Part shown: piece by piece, positions 16,964 through 25,264 of the stretch
Position numbering within the stretch: the first letter of the stretch is position 1
Layout: each line of letters opens with the position of its first letter
Source: a bacterium
Lineage (GTDB): Bacteria > Bacillota > Sulfobacillia > UBA995
Assembly: GCA_031082145.1 (NCBI GenBank)
Contig: JAVHLP010000003.1
Span: forward strand, 62,001 to 126,000
Length of the DNA stretch: 64,000 nt
Reading direction: 5' to 3'
Notes under the pieces: generated by a model
Databases searched by the model: none
The model's input: only the letters and a program-made list of their open reading frames with translations
What the model was told of the DNA's origin: nothing
Made by a program: the position numbers and the translations under genes

Positions 16964-18547
16964 ATGACCAAGACAGGAAAGATGGGAGTCTTAGGCTTGG
17001 TTCTGATCCTCGGCATGAGTCTGCAGCTTGTGGGTTGTCGGAAAGCTGCGCCAGAGGACGCCCGCGAGTTCGACGTACCGGTGGAAGGGGGAATCCTTCG
17101 CGTTGCTCTGGGCACCGACGTGCCGATCTTCGACAGTGCGTACGCGTCCGGACTGCCCAACCTTGGGATCATCCACCTGGTTACCGAAGGGTTGGTCAAG
17201 CTGGACAGCGAGACCGGAAACGTCATCCCTCACCTGGCGGAGAGGTGGTCCGTATCTGATGATGGCCTAGTGTGGACGATCAAGCTCCGTCCCAACGTCA
17301 AGTTCCACGACGGTACAGCTTTTGACGCTCAAGCAGTGAAGTTCAACATTGATCGGCTGCTCAACCCCGACACCAAGGCGCTGACACGGAGCTTTTGGCA
17401 GTTCATCAAGGAGGTCAAGGTGGTTGATCCACTGACGGTGGATATCATCACTCACGACCCCTTCGGTCCCTTTATGCGCCAGTTCACCTATGCTCCCATG
17501 GCCATGAACAGTCCGACCCAGGTGACGAAACTGGGGAACGAAGACTACCATACGGCGCCCGTGGGCACGGGACCCTTCAAGTTTGTGGAACACGTCAGGG
17601 GCCAGCACGTCAAGGTTGTCCGGAACGAAGAGTACTGGGGCGGCAAACCGCCGCTGGAGGGCGTCGTTACGGCAGTAATGCCGGAGGCAGGCGCTCGGAT
17701 AATGGCTCTTGAGACTGGCGAGGTGGATGTCGCCTATCATGTTCCGCCCCGTGATGTTCAAAGACTTGAACAGAACCCGGACATACAGGTCGTGTACCCT
17801 CCGTCGCAGCGGATCATGCACGTCGGGTTTAACCATAACCACGGCCCGCTCAAAGACGTGAGGGTCAGGCAGGCACTCAACTATGCGGTGAACAAACACG
17901 AGATCAACCAAGTCATTTTGCTGGGTCGCGCCCATGTGCTCGATTCACCCCTGCCCCCAACCGCCTTCGGCTATGTGCCAACCATGACTTACGAGTTCAA
18001 CCCGCAGAAGGCCAAGCAGCTTCTCCAGGAAGCTGGATATCCCGGGGGATTCACTATCAAACTCATGTACACTCCGGGGCGCTACCTGATGGATACCGAA
18101 GTAGTAGAAGCCGTCCAGTCTTACCTGGCGGCGGTCGGCGTCAAGGTCGAGATCGTGTCGGTAGAATGGGCGGTCCAGGCCGCTGCCCGGCGGCTGCCTC
18201 TGGCGGAGAGCACCACGGAGATGTACTTCCTCGGGTGGGGGTGCGTGACCCTCGACGGGGACATCGGCTTCCAGTCGTTTACTACGGCAGCCTTTGCTCC
18301 GGGGATGAACACCATGTTCTACTCCAACGAGGAGGTTGACCGGCTGTTCCTCAAGGGTCGGCAGTCAGTTGATCCGGCGGAACGCCTTGCCGCATATGAG
18401 CCCATGCAGAGACTGATCATGGAAGACGCGCCGATACTCTTCCTCTACGTGGAACCCCAGATACATGCGGTGAGGGCCAATGCCCGCGGGGTGGAGATAT
18501 CGGTGAACGAGATGATCTTCTTGGACAAGGCGTGGCTTGCCCGGTAG
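16964..18547 (+). CDS. ABC transporter substrate-binding lipoprotein (peptide/oligopeptide type)
   Basis: 527-residue SBP_bac_5 (DppA/OppA) protein. It has a lipoprotein signal ending LQLVGC (about residue 25), then GGILRVALGTDVPIFDSAYA, ERWSVSDDGLVWTIKLRPNV, KFHDGTAFDAQAVKFNIDRL and later VRQALNYAVNKHEI, all classic family segments. GGGAGAGACG precedes the ATG at 16964; a longer frame to 16913 overlaps the peptidase and is less likely. It captures peptides, or perhaps the amidated substrate of the M20 enzymes, outside the membrane and delivers it to the two permeases downstream. Confidence 0.9.
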   Translation: MTKTGKMGVLGLVLILGMSLQLVGCRKAAPEDAREFDVPVEGGILRVALGTDVPIFDSAYASGLPNLGIIHLVTEGLVKLDSETGNVIPHLAERWSVSDDGLVWTIKLRPNVKFHDGTAFDAQAVKFNIDRLLNPDTKALTRSFWQFIKEVKVVDPLTVDIITHDPFGPFMRQFTYAPMAMNSPTQVTKLGNEDYHTAPVGTGPFKFVEHVRGQHVKVVRNEEYWGGKPPLEGVVTAVMPEAGARIMALETGEVDVAYHVPPRDVQRLEQNPDIQVVYPPSQRIMHVGFNHNHGPLKDVRVRQALNYAVNKHEINQVILLGRAHVLDSPLPPTAFGYVPTMTYEFNPQKAKQLLQEAGYPGGFTIKLMYTPGRYLMDTEVVEAVQSYLAAVGVKVEIVSVEWAVQAAARRLPLAESTTEMYFLGWGCVTLDGDIGFQSFTTAAFAPGMNTMFYSNEEVDRLFLKGRQSVDPAERLAAYEPMQRLIMEDAPILFLYVEPQIHAVRANARGVEISVNEMIFLDKAWLAR

Positions 18548-18608
18548 CTTATTGGCGGGGAGACTCCAAAGGATAGCAGGCTGAGCAGACTCGTCGGGGG
18601 AGAGGCCA

Positions 18609-19529
18609 TTGCAGACCTTTCTATACAGGCGCGTGACTCTGACCGTGACAACCGTGCTGCTGCTGCTGGTGGTCATGTTCACCTTGCTGCGGATTATCCC
18701 CGGGAGTCCCGCAGAGATACTGGCCGGCGATTTCGCTACCGGCAAGGACATAGAAGAGCTGAAGCAGGCTTGGGGGTTGGACCAGCCGCTGCACGTTCAA
18801 CTCCTGATTTACCTGTCTCGAGTGCTGAGGGGAGACTTCGGTCGTTCCGTGGTTACGAGGCGTCCGGTGATGACGGAAATACAGGGGCGGCTACGGCCGA
18901 CACTTGAACTGGTCCTGATGGCGTCATTGGTGGCAACAGTCGTGGGTCTTATCGCTGGAGTGGTGTCGGCCGTCCGCCGGTACTCTGCCCTCGACGGGCT
19001 GGTCATGGTCTTCGCCATCCTCGGAGTCTCCATGCCGAATTTCTGGCTCGCTTTGTTGCTTATGCTGTTGTTTGGAGTTACTCTGGGCTGGTTCCCGATT
19101 GTTGGGGTGGGTACCCCGGCACACCTTGTCTTGCCGTCACTGTCACTGGCTGCTGCGCAAGCGGCCATAATCGCCCGTCAGACCAGGTCGGCCATGCTGG
19201 AGGTTCTATCCCAAGACTATGTTCGCACGGCGCGTTCCAAGGGACTTCCCGAGAGAGTGGTCATCTACCGCCACGCACTGAAGAACGCACTCGTGCCCGT
19301 CCTCACAATCGTGGGTCTCCTGTTCAGCCGGCTGGTTGGCGGGTCGGTGGTAGTGGAGAGCGTGTTCTCGCGCCCTGGCATGGGGAGGTTACTGGTGGAT
19401 TCGATCTCGTTGCGTGACTACCCGGTGGTCCAGGGTGTTGTAGTGGTGATAGCCGTAGCCGTAGCGGTGGTGAACCTGGTGATTGATCTAGGGTACGCTT
19501 GGATAGACCCAAGAGTCAGATACACCTAG
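18609..19529 (+). CDS. ABC transporter permease, DppB type
   Basis: 306-residue inner-membrane permease with six hydrophobic helices. The N-terminal FLYRRVTLTVTTVLLLLVVM is the DppB-type first helix. The conserved family features include IPGSPAEILAG, GLDQPLHVQLLIYL, the EAA-like loop DYVRTARSKGLPERVVIYRH, LKNALVPVLTIVGL and the terminal DPRVRYT. The start is TTG at 18609 with GGGGGAGAGG upstream. It pairs with the DppC-type permease next door to form the channel of a peptide importer. Confidence 0.9.
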   Translation: MQTFLYRRVTLTVTTVLLLLVVMFTLLRIIPGSPAEILAGDFATGKDIEELKQAWGLDQPLHVQLLIYLSRVLRGDFGRSVVTRRPVMTEIQGRLRPTLELVLMASLVATVVGLIAGVVSAVRRYSALDGLVMVFAILGVSMPNFWLALLLMLLFGVTLGWFPIVGVGTPAHLVLPSLSLAAAQAAIIARQTRSAMLEVLSQDYVRTARSKGLPERVVIYRHALKNALVPVLTIVGLLFSRLVGGSVVVESVFSRPGMGRLLVDSISLRDYPVVQGVVVVIAVAVAVVNLVIDLGYAWIDPRVRYT

Positions 19530-19544
19530 GAGCAGGAATCGGAC

Positions 19545-20396
19545 ATGGGAGAATACCGCGTGTGGCTGCGCTTTAAGAGGAACCGGCCCGGGTTGGTAGG
19601 GGGTCTTCTTCTACTGCTCGTGGCAGTTGCGGCGATCACGGCTCCGTGGTTGACTCCGCATAGTCCTACCGAGGCAAACCTAGTCCGAGCCTTTGGCCCA
19701 CCGTCGAAACACCATTCACTGGGAACCGACGAACTCGGCCGCGATCTTCTTAGCCGACTGCTATATGGCGGTCGGGTTTCACTCACCATGGGCATCGTCT
19801 CGCTAGGCATATCGCTAACCGTGGGAACTGCACTCGGTGCAATGGGAGCTTACTGCGGCGGCAGACTGGACAACTTGATAGGCCGTCTGATGGATATGCT
19901 TTTGGCCTTCCCCCCGCTTCTTCTGGCGATCGCCATCATCAGCCTGGCCGGTCCCGGCCTGACCAATGCCATGATCGCGGTAGGCGTTGTGCAGATTCCC
20001 GTTTTTGCACGCCTCATCCGCGGTCAGATTCTCATCTTGAAGGAGCAGGAGTTTGTGATTGCCGCCCGTGCCACCGGGGCCACTGATCTCAACATGCTGG
20101 TGGTTCACCTTCTTCCGAACTGCCTGTCCCCACTCATCGTACAATCAACTTTTGTCTTCGCCACGGCCATCCTCTCCGCGGCCATGTTGGGATTTCTTGG
20201 CCTTGGCGCGCAACCCCCCAGCCCCGAGTGGGGCGCGATGTTGAGCAAGGCAAGAGGCTACTTGCGGGTTGCCCCGGCATTGTCAATACTGCCGGGGCTT
20301 GCCATCATGATGAGTGTCCTATCCCTCAATCTGTTGGGAGACGCGCTCCGGGATGCTTTGGATCCCAAGCTCGGGGCCGTACGGCGGCAGGTCTGA
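19545..20396 (+). CDS. ABC transporter permease, DppC type
   Basis: 283-residue permease: an N-terminal helix after FKRNRPGLVGG, the DppC signature LGTDELGRDLLSRLLYGGRVSL, then a five-helix core with the EAA loop QEFVIAARATGATDLNMLVVH (given in part) and the closing LNLLGDALRDALDPKL. It follows the DppB-type gene by 15 bases. No ATP-binding subunit gene (DppD/DppF) lies next to it, which is unusual; the importer must borrow an ATPase encoded elsewhere. Confidence 0.9.
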   Translation: MGEYRVWLRFKRNRPGLVGGLLLLLVAVAAITAPWLTPHSPTEANLVRAFGPPSKHHSLGTDELGRDLLSRLLYGGRVSLTMGIVSLGISLTVGTALGAMGAYCGGRLDNLIGRLMDMLLAFPPLLLAIAIISLAGPGLTNAMIAVGVVQIPVFARLIRGQILILKEQEFVIAARATGATDLNMLVVHLLPNCLSPLIVQSTFVFATAILSAAMLGFLGLGAQPPSPEWGAMLSKARGYLRVAPALSILPGLAIMMSVLSLNLLGDALRDALDPKLGAVRRQV

Positions 20397-20477
20397 CCGG
20401 GGGGACCGCCCACCGGCGTTGCATGGGCGCAAGGATGCAGAAGGGGCCATCCGTAATCTGTCTGGAGGAATAACAGC

Positions 20478-21707
20478 ATGAGTTTGGTCGAACTGGAGAA
20501 AAAGGTACTGGGGTGTGTTGACGAGGGCTACGTTGAGAATCTGCTCAAGAAACTGATCTCAATACGCACCGTATTCCCTCCACCTGACAAGTCGGCCATG
20601 CTGGAGATGCGGGACTACCTGGTTCAGGAGATGAAGAAGCATGGTCTGAGAGTCCGGGTGGTTGGCGACGAAGGAGACACATGGGTTCGTCCCAACGTGA
20701 TCGGCGAACTCGGCGCATCAGACGGGCCAGGACTGATCCTGGCCGCACATACGGACATTGTTCCGGAATACGATCTGAAGCTGTGGCGTACCCCCCCGTT
20801 TGAAGCCACGGTCCGAAACGGGATCCTCTACGGCCGCGGAGCCGCGGATACAAAAGGCAGTTTAGCTGCAATGATGGGCGGGGTTTTTGCCGTGGCCAGC
20901 GCCGGGATCCCGGTTCAGGTCCCCGTTAGCTTGGTCGCGTGGGCGGGTGATGAATACCCCTTCCTTGAGGGCGCCAAGTATTTCAACGGTTTGTCCTACC
21001 TGGGCATGAACCGAGAGTTGAGCGGACAGTGGGCGATTCTCGGTGAGCCCTATGACCTCAGGATCACCTATCTCTCAAGAGGCCGCATCTGGTTGAAGTT
21101 TGAGGTTCGGGGCGAGGCGACTCACTCTGCCGCGGGCAAGGGCATCAACGCGATCCGGAAAGCCTCGGATCTTATCGATGAGTTGTACCAGCTTGAACTG
21201 GGAACTCACCCCGTGCTGGGCCGTGACTCCATCAACGTAGGGGTTATCAAAGGTGGCGACCGGCCCACCATGGTCCCCGACTGGTGTGCCTTCACCTTTG
21301 ACATCAGGTTCGCGTCGCCTTTGACTGTTCAGCGGGTCCGGGAGATGGCCGAGGAGAAGACCCAGAAACTGCAACGGCAAGATCCCGAGTTCGTCCTCCA
21401 TTCACTGGAAATACCTGAGAAACGGGAACCGATCGAGTTCCCACGCGACAGCAGGCTCAATCTTGCTCTGAAAAGGGCGGGACTTGCCATTGAGAGTCCT
21501 CTTAGTTTTGGGGGCGCCCTTTCCTTTGGGGACATCGCCGACTGGAAAGACGGGGTCGGGATCAGGGAAGCATGCCTGTTCGGCCCGGGCGAGACCAAGC
21601 AGGCACACGCGGTAAACGAGCATGTCGCGTTGGCCGATGTTTTCACCGCGGCCAAAGCGTATGCCCTGACCATTCTGTATCTATGTGTTCCCGAAGCTCA
21701 AGCATAG
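20478..21707 (+). CDS. M20 family metallopeptidase, paralogue 3
   Basis: 409-residue third copy, more divergent than the first two: LILAAHTDIVPEYDLKLW, GRGAADTKGSLAAMMGG, AWAGDEYPFLEGAKYFNG, GEPYDLRITYLSRGRIWLK and GPGETKQAHAVNEHV. The metal site again has Asp-Glu in place of Glu-Glu, with Tyr rather than Trp after it. CTGGAGGAATAACAGC precedes the ATG at 20478. It lies downstream of the permeases and just before the M29-like aminopeptidase gene, so the island encodes at least four hydrolases for a transporter of three subunits. Confidence 0.85.
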   Translation: MSLVELEKKVLGCVDEGYVENLLKKLISIRTVFPPPDKSAMLEMRDYLVQEMKKHGLRVRVVGDEGDTWVRPNVIGELGASDGPGLILAAHTDIVPEYDLKLWRTPPFEATVRNGILYGRGAADTKGSLAAMMGGVFAVASAGIPVQVPVSLVAWAGDEYPFLEGAKYFNGLSYLGMNRELSGQWAILGEPYDLRITYLSRGRIWLKFEVRGEATHSAAGKGINAIRKASDLIDELYQLELGTHPVLGRDSINVGVIKGGDRPTMVPDWCAFTFDIRFASPLTVQRVREMAEEKTQKLQRQDPEFVLHSLEIPEKREPIEFPRDSRLNLALKRAGLAIESPLSFGGALSFGDIADWKDGVGIREACLFGPGETKQAHAVNEHVALADVFTAAKAYALTILYLCVPEAQA

Positions 21708-21720
21708 GGGAAGGTGTGTA

Positions 21721-22674
21721 GTGGATAAGGGGAGAGCACAACGCCTGGCAGAGAAAATCGCACTGGAGTGTCTCGGAGCACGGCCGGGCGAAAAGGGTAT
21801 GGTCCTTGCGTCGACCTCCCAAAACAGGCAGGTGACAGATTCACTCGTGGCATGTTTGGAGGCGAACGGCGTTCAGGTGTCAGTAGCCGACCTGGACGAA
21901 TCACGGCCGCTGGAAGCAGCCAGGCTGGGGGAGTTCATCCTCGCAACCAAGAACTCGCAGCTCCTAGTCTTGTATGCGAGGCGGTTGATTCCTCCAAGGC
22001 TGCGCCTGGAAGCCGCCGCCGCAGGAGTTCGCGTACTTTCAATGTGCGGAGCGACTGAAGAGACCCTGGAGCGCGCGATCGGAGTTGATTACTGGTGGTT
22101 GGAATCAGAGCTAGCACGGGCCAGGGACTGGTTAGCCGATCAGCGGGAAGTCACCGTTTCGACCAGCGCTGGCACAAGGCTGAGCGTACGCTTGGCTGAA
22201 ACGCGCGTAACGGCCCTGGGAGGCCTGGCTCGTTCGCCGGGTGACATCGCCGTGTTGCCTGCCGGAGTCGTTGGGACCACGTTGACAACGGGGGTGGCTT
22301 CCGGGGAGATCGTGGTCGACGGAAGTGTCCAGGGCATAGGTCTCGTAGCGGAACCGATCAGGCTCTTGGTGCGGAATGGTATGCTCGTTGACATCAGCGG
22401 GGGATCACAAGCAGGTGAACTCCAACGGAGGTTGCAGGAATGGGGTGCTGGAGCCCAAGTGGTGTCCGAGGTGGGCTTTGGGCTGAACCCCCTGGCACGG
22501 TATACGGGGAGCTTGCTAGAGGACGAACGAGTCCGAGGGTCGGGCCATCTAGGACTGGGCGACAACACTCACCTCGGAGGGACCCACCAAGCAGCAGGCC
22601 ACCTGGATCTGAGCCTTCGGCGGGCTGTCTTCGCGGGTGGGGGTGAGGTGTTCGAGTTATCTCCCATAGATTAG
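21721..22674 (+). CDS. Aminopeptidase T-like (M29 fold) protein
   Basis: 317-residue protein related to the M29 thermophilic aminopeptidase family, which also includes NicX-type ring-opening dioxygenases. Its C-terminal third holds the recognisable ligand block: SEVGFGLNPLARYTGSLLED, then GSGHLGLGDNTHLGG and HQAAGHLDL. At 317 residues it is shorter than classical M29 enzymes (near 400). The GTG at 21721 (AGGGGAAGG upstream) is chosen. It starts 13 bases after the third M20 gene and is therefore co-transcribed; peptidase activity is likely from context, but a dioxygenase-like role cannot be excluded. Confidence 0.7.
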   Translation: MDKGRAQRLAEKIALECLGARPGEKGMVLASTSQNRQVTDSLVACLEANGVQVSVADLDESRPLEAARLGEFILATKNSQLLVLYARRLIPPRLRLEAAAAGVRVLSMCGATEETLERAIGVDYWWLESELARARDWLADQREVTVSTSAGTRLSVRLAETRVTALGGLARSPGDIAVLPAGVVGTTLTTGVASGEIVVDGSVQGIGLVAEPIRLLVRNGMLVDISGGSQAGELQRRLQEWGAGAQVVSEVGFGLNPLARYTGSLLEDERVRGSGHLGLGDNTHLGGTHQAAGHLDLSLRRAVFAGGGEVFELSPID

Positions 22675-22830
22675 GCAACGAGTTTCTCGGCATCCTGGAA
22701 CTGGAATGGGCTGCACCCCAGGGAGTCTCCGGTCAACAGTACCCGTGCTACCTCGTAAAGCGCAGCGAGGCAGTGCAGTTCGCTCCATGGGGCACGGTCT
22801 CAGGTACTACCTGGGGAGGTGTTAGTTGGC

Positions 22831-23880
22831 ATGAAGGTCTTGATCATCGGCGGAACCCGAAGAGTGGGCCCTCACTTGGTCCGGGGACTATCCGGGCGAG
22901 GACACCAGGTAACGGTATTCCATAGAGGTATCAGCCAGGCCACTTTACCTCCCGGCGTCTCAGAACTAATAGGCGACCGGAGAGACTATGCCCGGTTTGC
23001 GGAACAGATGGCTGCGGTTGACTGTGACGTGGTCGTTGATATGGTGTGTTCCGATGATCATGATGCACGTTCTCTGGTTGAGAATTTCGCAACACGTGTC
23101 CGGCGTGCCGTGGTCATCTCAAGCTATGAGGTGTATTCCGCCTATGAAGACGCATGGAACAGGCGTAGCAGCCAGCAACCAATGCCCATTCGTGAGGATG
23201 CGCCCAAACGCGCACAGGTGCATCTGTACGGGACTGACCGGCGCTACGACAAGGTCTTGGTGGAGGAGGAGATCCTCAAGGCAGGCGGGGAGGGTTTCCC
23301 TTACTGTATTCTACGCTGGCCTGCGCTCTACGGACCCGGCGACACCACGCCACGCGAGTGGTACTATGTCCGACAGGCCCTCGACAGACGGCGGTGGATA
23401 TTGCTGCCCGGAGGAGGACAATCCATCTTTTGCCGGGGATACCTCGAAAACATGGCAGTCTCGATTTGCCTGGCCGTAGAAAGCCCACAGGCGTGCAGGC
23501 AGATCTACAACGCAGCCGACACTCAGGCATTGACAAACAGGCAGATAGCAGAAGCCGTAGCGGAAATCGTAGGTCACCGTTGGGACGTTGTCTCTGTACC
23601 ACGCACCCTTGCACCACAGGTTCCTCAGACACAGGCTCTTCCTTTCTCCGTTGATCCCTATGACATCGAACCGCATCTGCAATTCGACCTGACGAAAATC
23701 CGTACCGACTTGGGGTATGAAGACAAAGTGGCTCCGGACCGGGCACTGGCGAGGACGGTAAGATGGCTGTGCGATAACCCCCCACCTGCCGCATGGCTTC
23801 CCGTGAGTTATGACGATGTTGACCGGGCTCTCAGTGCAGCCTGCGTGCACCTCGACAGGGAGGACAACCCAAACCCGTGA
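22831..23880 (+). CDS. NAD-dependent epimerase/dehydratase (extended SDR)
   Basis: 349-residue Rossmann-fold protein. The cofactor loop is VLIIGGTRRVGPHLV near the N-terminus, SSYEVYSAYEDAW gives the Ser/Tyr region, and YDKVLVEEEIL supplies the active-site Tyr-x-x-x-Lys, with LRWPALYGPGD after it. Family members act on nucleotide sugars or similar substrates, and some bind RNA; the substrate here is unknown. ATG at 22831 follows GGGGAGGTG. It lies at the right end of the peptide island, convergent with ylbJ. Confidence 0.8.
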   Translation: MKVLIIGGTRRVGPHLVRGLSGRGHQVTVFHRGISQATLPPGVSELIGDRRDYARFAEQMAAVDCDVVVDMVCSDDHDARSLVENFATRVRRAVVISSYEVYSAYEDAWNRRSSQQPMPIREDAPKRAQVHLYGTDRRYDKVLVEEEILKAGGEGFPYCILRWPALYGPGDTTPREWYYVRQALDRRRWILLPGGGQSIFCRGYLENMAVSICLAVESPQACRQIYNAADTQALTNRQIAEAVAEIVGHRWDVVSVPRTLAPQVPQTQALPFSVDPYDIEPHLQFDLTKIRTDLGYEDKVAPDRALARTVRWLCDNPPPAAWLPVSYDDVDRALSAACVHLDREDNPNP

Positions 23881-23886
23881 GACCCC

Positions 23887-23906
23887 GCAAGGCTGACCCG
23901 CCTTGC
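23887..23906. terminator. Hairpin between convergent genes
   Basis: GCAAGGC (23887-23893) and GCCTTGC (23900-23906) form a 7-bp stem with a 6-base loop between the epimerase and ylbJ genes. No T-run follows on either strand, so it is at best a weak bidirectional terminator. Confidence 0.4.
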
Positions 23907-23934
23907 TGAAGCGGCCTCACTTCCTCGGTCTCGG

Positions 23935-25155
23935 CTAGCGCAACCGGAAGACCGTGATCCGGGCCCGGCGAGCCAGGTCGAGGGCAAGGGCGCCGGCGGC
24001 CAGCAGGGTCAGGCCGGCCAGGACCCGCGCGGCCATACCACATGATACCCGGAGGCCTGGCAGCATCCCCCCGTCCGTGGCCAGGGCGGGGACTGCCAGC
24101 CAGCCCGGGGCCCCCCAGCGCAGGAGCCAGAAGGTCAGGCCGGCCGCCAGGATAGCGTGGATGATGCGCGCCCCCACATAGGGCCGGATCGAGAGATCGG
24201 TGTGCCGGGTGAGGGCGGCCACCTGGGCGTGAACGGACAGGCCGCTCCAGGCGATGACGGCCCCCGCCGCCACCAGTTGCTGGCCCAGGGGAGCGGCGGC
24301 CTGGCTGGCCACCTGGCAGCCGACGGTGATCTCGAACAACCCGCTGACAAGGGCGGCGCTGGTGCCGGGGTGGAGACCCAGGGGCCGAAGGAGTGCCGCC
24401 AAGGCCCCGGCCAGCGCGTCGGCCGCCCCCACCTCGGTGAGCACCCGGATGAAGACCATGAAGAGGATGATGAAGCCGCCGATCAGCAGTAGCGTGTTCA
24501 CCGACTCCCGGATAGCGTCCCCCATCAACTGGCCAAGGCTGCGGCCGTCGCGGGCCCGGGCCTCCATCAAGGCCCGGGCCGCCCGGCTCACCAGGCTGCC
24601 CCGTTCCCGGATCCCGGTTGAGGGTGCCTGCACCCCCCGTCCGTGCCAGCGCATGGCCAGCCCCGTTCCCAGGGCGGCCAGGTAGTGGGCGGCCATGATG
24701 GTGCCGGCCGTCTCCGGCCGGCCGAACATGCCCACGGCGACCGCCCCCGCCATGAAGAGCGGATCGGCGGTGTTGGTGAAGGACATCAGCCGCTCGCCCT
24801 CGATGCGGGAGACCAGCCCCTGTTCCCGCAGCCTGCCGGTGAGCACGGCGCCGATCGGGTAGCCCGAGGCCAGACCCATGGCCATGACAAAGGAGCCGGT
24901 CCCGGGCACCCGGAAGACCGGCCGCATCAGCGGTTCCAGCAGCACCCCCATCCAGTGCACCACACCCAACCCCATCAGCATCTGGGAGAGGATGAAGAAG
25001 GGGAGCAGGGCGGGGAACACGATCTCCCACCAGAGCCGCAGGCCCTCCCGGGCCGATTCGAAGGCCACCTCGGGAAAGATGACGGTGGCGAGGGTGAAAG
25101 CTCCGGCCACCAGGGCCAAGAGGTAGGCGGGTAGAGGCGAACGCTGGACCGGCAC
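23935..25155 (-). CDS. ylbJ: Sporulation integral membrane protein YlbJ
   Basis: 406-residue polytopic membrane protein with nucleoside-transporter-gate (SpmA/SpmB-like) architecture. Typical segments are EIVFPALLPFFILSQMLMG, MAMGLASGYPIGAVLTGRL, LMSFTNTADPLFMAGAVAVG and GLFEITVGCQVASQAAAP. In Bacillus YlbJ is made in the mother cell and needed for the spore cortex. GTG at 25155 is chosen, 8 bases after GGGGGG. It is inverted with respect to rsmD-coaD and to the next gene, whereas in Bacillus it follows coaD in the same direction. A sigma-E-like promoter lies directly upstream. Confidence 0.88.
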   Translation of the reverse strand: MPVQRSPLPAYLLALVAGAFTLATVIFPEVAFESAREGLRLWWEIVFPALLPFFILSQMLMGLGVVHWMGVLLEPLMRPVFRVPGTGSFVMAMGLASGYPIGAVLTGRLREQGLVSRIEGERLMSFTNTADPLFMAGAVAVGMFGRPETAGTIMAAHYLAALGTGLAMRWHGRGVQAPSTGIRERGSLVSRAARALMEARARDGRSLGQLMGDAIRESVNTLLLIGGFIILFMVFIRVLTEVGAADALAGALAALLRPLGLHPGTSAALVSGLFEITVGCQVASQAAAPLGQQLVAAGAVIAWSGLSVHAQVAALTRHTDLSIRPYVGARIIHAILAAGLTFWLLRWGAPGWLAVPALATDGGMLPGLRVSCGMAARVLAGLTLLAAGALALDLARRARITVFRLR

Positions 25156-25175
25156 GGCGGACCCCCCGTCACAGA

Positions 25176-25204
25176 GGGTTATGCGGGCCGCTCCCGGCCT
25201 ATTC
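25176..25204 (-). promoter_or_regulatory. Candidate sigma-E promoter for ylbJ
   Basis: On the minus strand GAATAGG (25198-25204), a 14-base spacer and CATAACCC (25176-25183). Spacing and the GAATA and CATA cores agree with the Bacillus sigma-E consensus (KMATATT, 13-15, CATACAMT), though the flanks deviate. Mother-cell expression is known for ylbJ in Bacillus. Confidence 0.5.
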
Positions 25205-25264
25205 GGTGCCGCCCGGCAGGAGTGAGGGCGGTCAAGCATAACTACTGGGGGAGGTGGTTCCCGG

